Shown in pieces: positions 22,196 through 32,625 of a stretch of 64,000 nucleotides of DNA; the first letter of the stretch is position 1, and each line of letters begins with the position of its first letter. A model generated the notes under the pieces. That model was not told where the DNA came from. It worked only from the letters and a program-made list of their open reading frames with translations, and did not search any database. A program made the position numbers and the translations under genes. Source of the stretch: Notamacropus eugenii (Eukaryota; Chordata; Mammalia; Diprotodontia; Macropodidae); contig NC_092874.1 in the NCBI RefSeq assembly GCF_028372415.1, positions 337,684,151 through 337,748,150 on the forward strand, given 5' to 3'.

Positions 22196-22586
22196 TTTTC
22201 CTCTGCCCATCTTACTTGAGTTTGAAAATGATTTTTGATTCTTCTGGTCATTCTTATTTGTCCTATCTCTAGTTGACATTTTTTTTGAGGATTTGCTTAT
22301 GGCTGTTTTGACTTCATTGTCTTCTTTTGAGCTTATGCCTTGATATTCCCTGTCACATAGTAGTTTTTTAATGGTCAGTTTCTATTTTGTTGTTGTTTGC
22401 TTGTTTTTCTATCATATTTCTTGATTTTGAACTTTATCTTAAAGTTGAGGAGCGCTGTATCAAGCTTCAGGTTTTTTCACACTGTTTTATTCAAAACTAA
22501 TTCTGGAGGTCTGGAAGTTCTTGATGCTTCCTAAGTGACAGAGAGAGGTGTGGTTACTGCTCTCCTGGTTTGTAGTCAGTCCTCCG
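22196..22586 (-). mobile_element. L1 LINE, ORF1 / 5' UTR-side segment
   Basis: Minus-strand L1 sequence from the 5' half. Landmarks on the plus strand are 'tctctagttgacattttttt', 'gctgttttgacttcattgtc' and 'gttactgctctcctggtttg' (22552). It is interrupted by the LTR at 22587. Confidence 0.55.
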
Positions 22587-23294
22587 TGATGACAAGCAAA
22601 ATAGAATCTTTTGCTGTTTTTGTTTTAGTATAATGAAGTGCCTCTGGTTGAATCTTGCCTTTATAAACCAAGAGTCTTTACTAGGAGTAAAGTACAGAAA
22701 CAAGAGTTTCTTTAAGTAGAAACAGTATATGTATTTGTATTGTTAATTATTTTAATGTGATTAAACACCTTCCCCACCCATTAATGGACCTGCTCTTTAA
22801 GGCAAGTTTGATTAGTGAAGATTTGTAGGAAGGCCCACACCTTTTGTTAAATTTCTAATAAGGCATTGGTTTTCTAGAGTTATGATGCCCTCTGGCTCTA
22901 AAAAATTTATAAATATTCTGAGGGTGAAGTTTTCCTTTGATGTTTACTGATTGAAAGTGTTTATTTGGCCAGATGAGACTCTGGGCAGCTGATACAAAGT
23001 TCTCCACCCCCACCCTCCCTCTCTTTGTTAACTATATATGTCTGGTCAGACAGTTATCCGTCAATCTGTGATGTATGTCAGACAGTTGGAAGCCTGTCTG
23101 TTGATTTTGATTTCTCTGTATTTTCTCTGAAGTTCAGAGTGCTGACTTTTTCCCCTGAACTAAGTGAATGATACATGTGTTTGATTAAAGTGATTGTCAA
23201 CCCCTCAAAGTTGCCTTTCCTTTTAGAAATGCAGATATAATAACCTGTGATAGCAGACCCTGTGCATGTCGGGATCTTTATTGATATATTCTCA
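22587..23294 (+). mobile_element. LTR, family A, longer copy, inserted in L1 5' UTR
   Basis: It begins TGATG and ends TTCTCA. It has a TATAAAT box at 22908-22914 preceded by 'gccctctggctctaaaaa', and an ATTAAA signal at 23184-23189. A shorter copy is nested in the LTR at 2634-2976. No clean TSD was read. No retroviral genes are attached. Confidence 0.65.
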
Positions 23295-23534
23295 CCCAGG
23301 AATGACCTCTGATCTATAGGAATTGTAAATCACTATTGCTCCTCAGAGAGTCCTTGTTCCCTTGGGACCAGAAATAATGATGTTCCACAAGGTTCTTGAT
23401 CTCTTGGACCAGAAGTGATATTGCTGCTCAGGGCCTTTGTTCCTTTAAGAGTGACAAATATCTCTGTTTCTCAGGGATGGCACTTCCTTGTGACTGAAAG
23501 TGCTATTCTCCACCCTTGAATTATGACACAGAAG

Positions 23535-23547
23535 TGAGTATAGGCAA
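23535..23547. repeat. Left target-site duplication of a SINE
   Basis: tgagtataggcaa here recurs exactly at 23859-23871 on the other side of the SINE. Confidence 0.9.
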
Positions 23548-23858
23548 TATGTGTGTTCCTTCTTCTTTGCCAAAGAAGACCATGCCATCAGAGAAATAAT
23601 GATATGACTTGTACTTGACCATTCTGAGAGTGGGAGGACTATGCAGGTCACCAGCCTCACTTCTCCTCCAGAGCCATCTGAATCCAGTGACCAGATATTC
23701 ACCAAGATGACTGGAGATGACCCAGGATGGGGCAATTGGGGTTAAGTGACTTGCCTAAGGTCACAAAGCTAGTGAGTGTTAAGTGTCTGAAGTGAGATTT
23801 AAACTCAGGTCCTCCTGACTCTTACACTGGTGCTCTATCCACTGCACCACCTAGCTGC
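23548..23858 (-). mobile_element. Long tRNA-derived SINE (WSINE/Mar1-like) with perfect TSDs
   Basis: Minus-strand copy of the SINE type seen at 11551. The tail complement (ctttgccaaagaagaccatg) is at the left. The body 'ctccagagccatctgaatcc' and the complement of the tRNA-like head (actgcaccacctagctgct) follow. A 13-base duplication flanks it, so the ends are exact. It is inserted in L1 5' UTR and is thus younger than that L1. Confidence 0.9.
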
Positions 23859-24229
23859 TGAGTATAGGCAAGGAAATTGTCAAATAGCATCTGGCCTTGT
23901 ATTCAGTGCCAGTACAAAAGTCCCTCATACTCTTTCTCTGACCAGTTGCCAGCTACCCTTACCATTTCTTGGATGAGAGCTCCTGAATCTGCTGCTACTT
24001 CTGACTCCACCACCTACCGTTGGCGCTTTATCCATGTGGGCTTTGGGCTAACCTCCACCTCCATGTCACCAGATCTCTCTTTCTGATTTCCTAAGTTGTT
24101 TTGGACTGAAACGATGTCTGATTCTGGCCTTTTGTTGACTTTGTCACTCTAGAATTCTATTGAGACATTATATTAAAGCTCTTTGGCAAAGAATGTTGGA
24201 AAAGATCAGCTGAGTTCTTTCTCCACTCT

Positions 24230-24237
24230 GCCATCTT
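24230..24237 (-). promoter_or_regulatory. YY1-like site at the L1 5' end
   Basis: The complement reads AAGATGGC within about 15-20 bases of the element's start, the position where mammalian L1s carry a YY1 site that sets the transcription start. Confidence 0.5.
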
Positions 24238-24249
24238 GGCTCTGTTTCC

Positions 24250-24858
24250 ACAGTCCAAAGCTATTTTTCTAAAGTATAGGTCTAATCGGGTCACTCTCTC
24301 CTAACCCTTTGCTATTTAATAAACTCCAGTTTCTCTGGAATTAAAATATGGTGTCCTTCTTTAGTCATTTAAAACATTTTTAGAATCTGGCCCTTTCCTA
24401 CCTTTTCAATCTTCTTATATAATATTTCCTTCTCACCATTCTACAATCCAGTCACACTGGCTGTACTAGCTGTATGTGCTTTTCAAACATGACACTCCAT
24501 ATGTCATTGTTCTGCCATTGTACTGGCTTTTCCTTTTGCCTGAAATGCTTTGACTTTTTAGACTTTCTGTCTTCTTTTAAGTCTCAGCTCAAGTGTCATC
24601 TCTTCCAGGATGAGCTCCCTGCCCCCCCATCCCACCCCAACCGAAGTCCTCTTAGCTCCTAGTGCCATCTTCACTAAGCTTAACTTCCATGTATTCAAAA
24701 TTTATCTCATTTGTTCTGACTGACATGTGTTGTCTCTCAAACTACAATGTAAAGTCCCTGTGAAACGGATTTAATTTTTTTTTTTCTTTGCACTATCACT
24801 TATCAAACTGTCTGGTACATAGCAAGTGTTTAATATAACTTTTTGTTAATTGATTAAT
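24250..24858 (+). mobile_element. L2 LINE, 3' half
   Basis: L2 3' blocks occur in order: 'ttttctaaagtataggtcta' (24267), 'agaatctggccctttcctac' (24382), 'tttgcctgaaatgctttgac' (24534), 'aggatgagctccctgccc' (24608) and the tail 'gtacatagcaagtgtttaat' (24814). It is diverged with no RT frame. Confidence 0.75.
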
Positions 24859-24905
24859 TTAGAGAGTTAAATATTTTCTAAAAATCAGTTGGGCAATTGT
24901 GTCAT

Positions 24906-25158
24906 GGGCAGCTAGGTGGCATAATGGATAGAGTACTGGATCTGAAATCAGGAAGATCTGAATTCAAATCCTGCCTCAGATGCTTATTAGCTGTGTAAAC
25001 TGGGCAAGTCTTTTAACCCTGCTTACCTCACATTTCTTATCTGTAAAATGAGCTAAATAAGGAAGTAGCAAACCCTCCAGTATCTTTGCCAAGAAAACTC
25101 CAAATGGGGTCACCGACAGTCACACCTGAGTGAAACAGCTGAGCAGCAATAACAACAA
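24906..25158 (+). mobile_element. tRNA-derived SINE with an RTE-like tail
   Basis: The head is 'ggcagctaggtggcataatg', then 'ctgaattcaaatcctgcctc', then 'tatctgtaaaatgagctaaa'. The RTE-like tail is 'ccaagaaaactccaaatggg' and 'gcagcaataacaacaa'. The tail implies mobilisation by an RTE (BovB-type) LINE, which is not itself present in the window. Confidence 0.85.
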
Positions 25159-25596
25159 ATTCTATCACAAAAATTTGTGCATTAGCAAAATTATCTAAAG
25201 TTTTACAAAGTCCAATCAGATTGTTCCATCAGTGTATATTCCTTGGATAGACATTTCTGTATGAGGACGATGAAGGCTACCTTTGAAAAATTATCTGGTT
25301 CTTTCAATAACCTCAACTTCCTCTCTGAAACAAAACTCCATCTTTTTTAATACCTTCTTCCAGTGATACTATATGACTACAAAATTTGGGATAGAAAAAT
25401 TGCTAAAGAATAAAAATTTCAGGTGATCCAAAGGGCACAAAACATGCATCCTGGGAATGACAAAGCTCCAGCTTCTTACCCACGTTGTATAAAAGAGAAC
25501 AACAAAGAGATGTTTGACCAGAAAGTGGGGTGGACAGGTGTGAATGAAGGAGAACAGAGGAATGATATGTATATTTCATTAGCACTAGTCTAATGT
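25159..25596. other. Unassigned sequence
   Basis: Nothing recognised. Confidence 0.4.
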
Positions 25597-25620
25597 AAAG
25601 AGGATTCTGAGGGAAGAGCC

Positions 25621-25628
25621 AAGATGGC
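25621..25628 (+). promoter_or_regulatory. YY1-like site at the HAL1 5' end
   Basis: AAGATGGC lies 13 bases after the element start, matching the placement in L1 promoters. Confidence 0.55.
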
Positions 25629-26282
25629 GGAGTAGAAAGACACACATATGTTAGTTCCGAAACCCACAGCCCATAAAATACCTGTAAAGAAGAACTCCCA
25701 ACAAATTCTGGAGAAGCAGAAGCCACAGAACAACAGAGCAGAAGAGATTTCTGTTCAAAGAGCCCTGAAAAACCAACACGAAAGGTCCATCATGCCCTGG
25801 ACCTGGAGCAGAGCCCAGCCCAGCCTTGGCTGCACCACACCAGGAGGAGCAGATCCGAGCAGGCTTCAGGGACGAAATCTCCAGCAGCGAAGCAGGTCCC
25901 TCCATCCACAGGTGGCAAAGGTCAGTGAGAGGGTCTTTTTTGCTCCCAGAGAGGGGAGTGGGGTGTCTCCATAACTCAGGCCCCCTTGGGAGACAGCAGC
26001 TGAGGTCGCAGCAGACAGAGGCTCCCAAAGCAGACAGGAGCTCAGATCCATTGTTGAAGGTCTCTGCATAAACCCCCTGAGGGAACTGAGCCCTATGAGG
26101 CGGCGCTGCCCCCACCTGAGCACCTGAACTTAATCTCACACTGAATAGCAGCCCTGCCCCACCGAGAGCCCTGAGGCTGAGAAGCAGCATTTGAATCTCA
26201 GACCCCAAGTGCTGGCTGGGTGGACCTGGAGGTGAAGTAGGTGTGAAGAGAATACTCAGAAGTCAAGTCACTGGCTGGGAAA

Positions 26283-27381
26283 ATGCCCAGAAAAGGGAAA
26301 AAAAATAAGACCATAGAAGGTTACCTTCTTGGTGAACAGGTATTTCCTCCCATCCTTTCAGATGAGGAAGAACAATGCTTACCATCAGGGAAAGACACAG
26401 AAGTCAAGGCTTCTGTATCCCAAATATCCAGAATAAATATTCAAGGGGCTCAGGCCATGGAAGAGCTCAAAAAGGATTTTGAAAATCAAGTTAGAGAGGT
26501 GGAGGAAAAACTGGGAAGAGAAATGAGAGAGATGCAAGAAAAGCATGAAAAGTAGGTCAACACCTTGCTAAAGGAAACCCAAAAAATGCTGAAGAAAATA
26601 ACACCTTGAAAAATAGGCTAACACAATTGGCAAAAGAGGTTCGAGAAGCCAATGAGGAGAAGAATGCTTTAAAAAGCAGAATTAGCCAAATAGAAAAGGA
26701 GGTTCAAAAACTCACTGAAGAAAATAGTTCTTTAAAAATTAGAATGGAACAGATGGAGGCTAATGACTTTATGAGAAACCAAGAAATCACAAAACAAAAC
26801 CAAAAGAATGACAAAATGGAAGATAATGTGAAATATCTTATTGGAAAAACAATTGACCTGGAAAATAGATCCAGGAGAGACAATTTAAAAATTATGGGAC
26901 TACCTGAAAGCCATGATCAAAAAAAGAGCCTAGACATCATTTTGCATGAAATTATCAAGGAAAACTGCCCTGATATTCTAGGGCCGGAGGGCAAAATAAA
27001 TATTCACGGAATCCACCAATCACCGCCTGAAAGATGTAAAAAGAGAAACTCCTAGGAACATTGTGGCCAAATTGCAGAGTTCCCTGGTTAAGGAGAAAAT
27101 ATTGCAAGCAGCTAGAAAGAAACAATTCAAGTATTGTGGAAATACAATCAGAATAACACAAGATCTAGCAGCTTCTACATTAAGGGATTTAAGGGCGTGG
27201 AATATGATATTCCAAAAGTCAAAGGAACTAGGAGTAAAACCAAGAATCACCTACCCAGCAAAACTAAGTATAATACTTCAGGGGAAAAAAATGGTCTTTC
27301 AATGAAATCGAAGACTTTCACGCATTCTTGATGAAAAGGCCAGAGCTGAAAAGAAAATTTGACTTTCAAACACAAAAATGA
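26283..27381 (+). pseudogene. ORF1 protein gene of HAL1 copy 2, broken
   Basis: An L1 ORF1-type RNA-binding chaperone in decayed form. The start ATG gives MPRKGKKNKTIEGYLLGEQ. The N-terminal frame runs 90 codons to a TAG at 26553-26555, after KHEK. A frameshift near 26586 follows, then 149 open codons (26606-27055) covering the coiled coil (heptad-like KLTEENSSLKIRME) and the RRM with LENRSRRDNLKI. A two-base loss near 27030 shifts the frame again, and the C-terminal domain is open at 27063-27305 (PRITYPAKLS). Another shift precedes the family stop at 27379-27381. The TAG after KHEK also occurs in copy 3. Confidence 0.8.
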
Positions 27382-27516
27382 AGAGAAGCCTAAAAAGGTA
27401 AACAGCAAAGAGAAGTTATAAGGGACTTACTAAAGTTGAACTGTTTACATTTCTACATGGAAAGACAATATTTGGAACTCTTGAAACTTTTCAGTATCTG
27501 GGTAGTTGGTGGGATT

Positions 27517-27548
27517 ACACACACACACACACGCACACACACACACAG
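27517..27548. repeat. (CA)n tract in the HAL1 3' UTR
   Basis: About 15 ca repeats follow 'gtagttggtgggatta', the same site as in copies 1 and 3. Confidence 0.9.
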
Positions 27549-28389
27549 ACAAACAGTACAGAGTGAATTGAATATGATTGCATCATATCTTAAAAAAATG
27601 AAATTAAGCGGGGAGAGAGAAATATGTTGGGAGGAGAAAGGGAGAAATGGAATGGGGCAAATTATCTCTCATGAAAGAGGCAAGCAAAAGACTTTTTAGG
27701 GGAGGAAAAAAGAAGGGAGGTGAGAGAAAAACATGAAGTTTACTCTCATCACATTCAACTAAAGGAAGGAATAAAATGCACACTCATTTTGGTATGAAAA
27801 CCTATCTTAAAATACAGGAAAGTGGGGGTGAAGGAGATAAGCAGGGTGGGGGGGAGGATGGAAGGGAGGGCAATGGGAGAAGGGAGCAATTTGAAGTCAA
27901 CAGTCTTGGGGAGGAACAGGATCCAAAGAGAGAATAGAAGCAATGGGGGGCAGGATAGGATGGAGGGAAATATAGTTCGTCTTACACAACATGACTATTA
28001 TGGAAGTCATTTGCAAAAGTACACAGATATGGCCTATATTGAATTGCTTGCCTTCCCAAAGGGAATGGGTGGGGAGGGAGGGATGAAGAGAAGCTGGAAG
28101 TCAAAGTTTTAGGAACAACTGTCAAGTACTGTTCTTGCTACTAGGGAACAAGAAATACAGGTAATGGGGTATAGAAAGTTGTCTGGCTCTACAGGACAAA
28201 AGAGAAGATAAGGACAAGGGAAGGGAGGGATGATAGAAGAGAGGGCAGATTAGTGATGGGGTGATTAGAATGCTCAGTGTTTTGGGGTGGGGGGAGGGGA
28301 CAAATAGGGAGAAAGTTTGGAACCCAAAATATTGTGAAAATGAATGTTAAAAGTTAAATAAATAAATTAAAAATAAAAAAAGAGGATTC

Positions 28390-29063
28390 ATAGGAGGACA
28401 TGAGCAAGAGTTGCACAGGTTCTAGGAAGCATGGCTGGCTTATGATCTGAACCAACGGAGCCATGTGAATAAGTGAATAATTTGTGGAGTATGGGCTATT
28501 TGCCATTCATTTCCCCCCAAGCCTTTTACTAAATAAACGAAGAAAAATAAAAGCTACTCAACTCACATGGTTCTTAATAATGATCATAATAAGCAATGGA
28601 TCTATGAGGTTGATGCAGCAAACTTTTTAATATATGGTAATTATTAAACCATTATAGACACCTTCCTTTCTTCTAAAAGCTGATGGAATGAAAAAAAAAG
28701 TCTTTTTCACAGTGTGAAAGAGTAATAGTGTTTATTATCTGAGTGATGAAGTGGTGCCATTATCTATCGTTTGCTAATTTATTTCTTTGCTGTAGTATAA
28801 CATTGCTGGGGAGCAACTTGAGCAAAACATTTTAAGATCTGACACAGCAGGCACTCCTATCAGCAGACAAATGCTAGGGTTTTGAGGGAAGGCAAACATG
28901 AAGTAATTGGGCAGAATTAGTAAGACTTATTTGACCAATGGCAATTGTAAAACTGTCACATGACATCAGGTAGGAAATGCTTGAGTAGAAGAAGACATCC
29001 ATTTTCTGGGTTGCTGCTTTGTAAGCACTGGTTTCCTCACCAACCACATTGCTGTTCACAATT
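28390..29063. other. Repeat-free unassigned sequence
   Basis: No transposon or coding frame was recognised. The part at 28690-28890 has the balanced, motif-rich look of possible conserved non-coding DNA. Confidence 0.35.
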
Positions 29064-29180
29064 TCATTTGTGTGTGTGTGTGTGTTTGTTAGGGGGGATC
29101 CCATAGGTGGGGTGGGGGAGGGAGGTGGAATCAGGAGTGAGAGTGGAGACTGGGGGGGAGGGGAGGCGGAAGAGAAGTTC
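29064..29180. repeat. Short (TG)n run and G-rich purine tract
   Basis: A tg run at about 29069-29085 is followed by G-rich purine sequence to about 29172. It yields a proline-rich false frame on the minus strand. Confidence 0.8.
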
Positions 29181-30744
29181 TGGAGACAAACTGTATAGGA
29201 TTTTTCAAAGATAAAAGAGGTCAAGCAGTGAAAATACAAAATCTCTATTCTAGCTGTATTCGTTTAATAGGGATGTACAGTTTTCTTCTACATGGCTGAT
29301 CCATAGAACCCCTTGTTATCTTGGAATGTTTAGGCAGCAAAGTATTTTTAGTGATACCTATGAAAGGGTCTTGGTAAAACTGTGGAGCATGTGCATGTAG
29401 AAATACCAGACCTGGTGGTTAGAATCCGGGATTTCTTTGTTAAGTAATTTCTGAAGCACAAACTCACCGAGGGGCCAAGAATAAGAGAATTATCTTCAGG
29501 CATGTTTGTACTATGATAACAACCACTTATCTATGTGCATTTTATAAATTGGCCAAACACTTGAGGTGCGATGTATTTAATAAACTTCTACCAGAAGCTG
29601 CCCGTGGAGAGCTGAATGTTTTTGCTGACTTTCTAGGTCACTTGAAGAGTATGCTTAATAAAAAGTGTTCTTTGTTTTTAAAGCATTAATGAGAAAATAG
29701 ATCACATGTGTTATTCTTTTAAACTTCTCCTGTGTTTTAATTATTACAACCTCAATGGAAACGAATTTTCTCATTTGTAGACTATGGTTGAATTTTATTC
29801 TGGGGGATACACATATCTCTTATTTATTGGTTGAAAAAAATGACAATGGGACTATTTCAGTTGTCTCTTTTGGTTGCCATAGTTTCCTATGATACAATGG
29901 TTCCCAGTTTCCATGGGCACACCATTTGCTGAGGTTGATATGTTCTATATTGGTAATGCTGCAGGGACGATCCTGGAAACATAGAATCTCTAGAATGACA
30001 TATTGAGTGATTTTAAATGGAAATTCAAGGAAAGAGGTGGGAGTAGAAATTCCTTTAGTCCAATGAGGTTCAATAGGAGAGGGCTGGCAGGCAGCCATAG
30101 GCAGCTAGCAATGACATTGAATCTCATTTATAAAGAAGGGGTGGGAAATGAAGACAAAGAGAGGAGACAAAGAGTTGAGTCAAAAGTGGAGAAGGGGAGA
30201 GGAGCAGCTGAAAAACATGAAGACTTTGGATCCTATAAAGTTAAATTAGGGAGAAAAGAATTTTTTTTAAATGATGATCAGAGATTTTGATCTTCAAGAA
30301 TGCTGATATCCCATATCCTGTTCATCCCCAGGTTTCAGTTTTTCCCCTCTTCAAGTGTCTAAGTGTTTCTACGTTTCCAAATTACTCTTACCTCATACGC
30401 TGCTTGGTAGAGTTCTCCTGGAGGTTACTTCTTTTATATTTGTAGGGATTCTGGTTTTGTTCTCTTTTGTTTTTTATTTTTTACTACAAGGACACACTTT
30501 CTATGATGTTCTACTTTATCTCTAACTACTCTTCTGTTGGCTTCTATTTTACCAGTCCCTTTCTCCTTCTGATTTCTTCACCCTAAGTTTTTACTTTTTC
30601 ATGTACCATTCCATTTTCACTAATTTTGCAATCTCTCTATCTCCACTCAAGGTCATCTTCTCTATTTGGTTCATTCAGCTCTGCGTAAGTATTCATTGTT
30701 CTCAGCTGTACTTCTCTGGTGTTCATAATTTTTTCTTTCTACAT
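29181..30744. other. Unassigned sequence
   Basis: No transposon, RNA gene or convincing coding frame was recognised. Short frames at 29820-30290 on both strands overlap and have no family resemblance. Confidence 0.35.
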
Positions 30745-30925
30745 GAGGTGTGTAGCATGTATGGTGTGGACAGAGAGTTGGACTTAAAGTGAAGAATACC
30801 TATTTAAATTCTGCCTTGGACACTTACTAGCTGTGTAACCCAGGGGGAAGTCACTTAATCTCCCTCAACTTTCTTTATTTGCCTTCATAACCTCTAAGGA
30901 AACTTCTAGGTCTAAATCTATGACG
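30745..30925 (+). mobile_element. tRNA-derived SINE (MIR3-like)
   Basis: The core 'ggacacttactagctgtgta' is followed by 'ggaagtcacttaatctccct' and an end block 'cttctaggtctaaatctatg', typical of therian MIR-type SINEs. Confidence 0.7.
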
Positions 30926-31042
30926 CATATATCCCAATAATATTTAATAAAATCATCTATACATATTATAGAAGCACTTTTTGTTTTTTAAAGAAAAAGG
31001 ATGCTACATAATACCTCCTGCTATTAGGGGCTAGTAAAATTA

Positions 31043-31060
31043 ATTTTTTTTTTTTTTTTT
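31043..31060. repeat. Poly(T) run
   Basis: About 18 t residues, with no clear retroposon on either side. Confidence 0.8.
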
Positions 31061-31125
31061 GGTATTCAACATGACAAAATAAACATGAAGCACACAATGT
31101 GTTTAAAGCTTTGTTTTGAGATACC

Positions 31126-31900
31126 AAAAAAATGAAAAATGATGCAATCCCTGCCCTTAAGAAACTTGCATTTACTAAGGAGATACTGCATACGTAAAAT
31201 AAGCTTAGCACAAGATAATACGTGATGGGATAAAGAAAGATCTACAGAAAGTCCTCTAGGCAAAACTGAGGAAAGAATCCTTTCAGCCCTGGGGACCAGG
31301 AAAGGTTTTGTGAAGCAGCTGGCACTTGAGCTGACCTTTCAAGGAAAAGAAGAATTTTGATATGTTGAGATGACGAGATCTGGAGATCCAACTTGAATTT
31401 TAGAGATCAAGGCCAAAGTCAAGGTCAGTCAACAGTTTAGTCTGGCTAGAACATAAATATTGGAAGGAGAGGGGCATGAAATAAACTGGAAAGATAGGTT
31501 GGCTCCTGTCTAATAATAGATAGCCCCATGTGGGCTTTTGCATATGTTAATTCAGTTGATTATTACAACAATCTATTATCATCCTCCTTTTTTTAAAACA
31601 AACTTAGAGAAGTTTAGTGATTGGCCCAGGACCATGTAGCTTCTAAGGCTCTGCAGTAGGATCTGAGTTCACGTTTTCCTGACTCCATATTTTACACTCC
31701 ATGTGCTAAACTACCAGTTTGCCTTGAGGTGTTGTTTGTCTTTAATGCTGCACTAAGAAATTTGTATTTTGTTCTATAGACAATAGGAAATTACTGAAGG
31801 ATTTTTAACAGAGGAGTGAAATTTTTATGTAGGTTTTTTTTTCTTTGGTCATCTTTGTAGAGGATGTATTGGAGAGAAACCAGAGACAAGGAAGTTGCTT
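31126..31900 (+). mobile_element. Ancient therian repeat, split by a MIR-type SINE
   Basis: Blocks of a widespread old mammalian repeat that I recognise but cannot name occur in order: 'ccctgcccttaagaaacttg' (31150), 'gaccaggaaaggttttgtga' (31294) and 'acaataggaaattactgaag' (31780). A MIR-type SINE lies between the second and third. Related pieces are at 58000-59860. Confidence 0.5.
31555..31728 (-). mobile_element. MIR-type SINE fragment
   Basis: Minus-strand MIR core: 'cttagagaagtttagtgatt', 'ggcccaggaccatgtagctt', then 'tctgagttcacgttttcctg'. Confidence 0.65.
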
Positions 31901-32525
31901 AGAGGACTATTTCAATTATGCTCCTTTTCCCCTCTCAGTTCCTTCCCTCTTTTTATTTTTGTTTTCTGTTTCTCACTTTTTTATATCCTTTACTTACTTT
32001 TAGTCTATTCTTTTCTTCCCATTATTTATTCAATATGCCATTTCCTTCAGTTTCTCTGTATATATCGTATTTACATTATTTACACAATGTAGGCATTCTG
32101 GCTTTGATTTCCAAATCTTTATTCACTGCATATTTATAGAGTGGGTGCCAAGCTGTATTTAGTGTGGTAAAACCAGGTGGTAACTGGCTTCTTTTTTTTT
32201 GTAGCAATACTTTAGTTTGTCATCTCTGCCCTTCGAGGTCTCTTCACCCTCAATCTCTCTACTCTCTGTGTCTTCCCAAGGCATCTCTCATGGAGAGATA
32301 AAGAGCATTTTCTGTGCCATGGAAGCATGGACCTGACTCCTGGGACAGGGTACTTCCCCTAGCATGACCACACCCAAAGCTGATCTTTGGTCACTGCCTT
32401 ACTTTCCACTTCTTCCCTGACTCTCCCCTCCAAATAGATTTTCACTGGCATAAGAATTCCTGATTATTCCTCTGCCAGACATTCAATAATTGTTCCTGAG
32501 AGACTGACATAAAATTCTTTATTTC
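31901..32525. other. Unassigned sequence, pyrimidine-rich at its start
   Basis: Pyrimidine-rich from 31915 to about 32050. The rest is unrecognised. The 65- and 73-codon plus-strand frames here are hydrophobic because of the pyrimidine bias. Confidence 0.4.
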
Positions 32526-32529
32526 ATAT

Positions 32530-32625
32530 AATCCCATAATGCTGGAGCTTGAAGGAATCATTTAGATAATCATTTTACAAATGAAGAAGGGACTTGCCCA
32601 AGGTTACCGAGCTAGTTATTTAATC
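32530..32625 (-). mobile_element. MIR-type SINE fragment
   Basis: Decayed blocks 'cataatgctggagcttgaag' and 'gacttgcccaaggttaccga' identify a MIR-type element. Confidence 0.6.

Larger units (their letters stand above)
18235..24249 (-). mobile_element. Long L1 LINE, both ends present, riddled with insertions
   Basis: The minus-strand L1 starts at 24249 with the 5' end signature (complement of tgccatcttggctctgtttc) and reaches its 3' end near 18235. Recognised parts, 5' to 3', are as follows: 5' UTR (24249-23872 and 23534-23295); ORF1-side sequence (22586-22196); ORF2 reverse transcriptase with the FADD-type motif as the complement of 'atcatctgcaaagagtgatc' (21558-21577); the rest of ORF2 down to about 19584; and the 3' UTR. 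The ORF2 endonuclease half is missing, and a TA/TG microsatellite sits at that breakpoint. Inserted in it are a retrocopy-like segment, two LTRs and a SINE. All frames are broken. Confidence 0.75.
25608..28378 (+). mobile_element. HAL1-like retroposon copy 2, full length with TSDs
   Basis: A complete insertion of about 2.77 kb flanked by aaagaggattc at 25597-25607 and 28379-28389. It starts with the L1 5' signature (agagccaagatggcggagta, 25614-25633) and carries a GC-rich 5' UTR to 26282, an ORF1 region at 26283-27381 and a purine-rich 3' UTR of about 1 kb. It ends in an A-rich tail. ORF2 is absent, with 3' UTR following ORF1 directly, so the element would have depended on L1 ORF2 in trans. 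Copies 1 and 3 share this plan. Confidence 0.85.

Noticed and set aside
22000..22279. Long tyrosine/isoleucine-rich frames on both strands (up to 105 codons)
   Set aside because: They arise from the TA/TG microsatellite at 22021-22195.
24906..25158. A possible tRNA gene at SINE heads (also at 36736 and 62753)
   Set aside because: Only tRNA-derived SINE heads are present. No cloverleaf with anticodon arm and CCA-end context was found.
25648..26208. A 185-codon minus-strand frame and overlapping plus-strand frames of about 81-108 codons
   Set aside because: They lie in the GC-rich 5' UTR of HAL1 copy 2, overlap each other on both strands and match no family.
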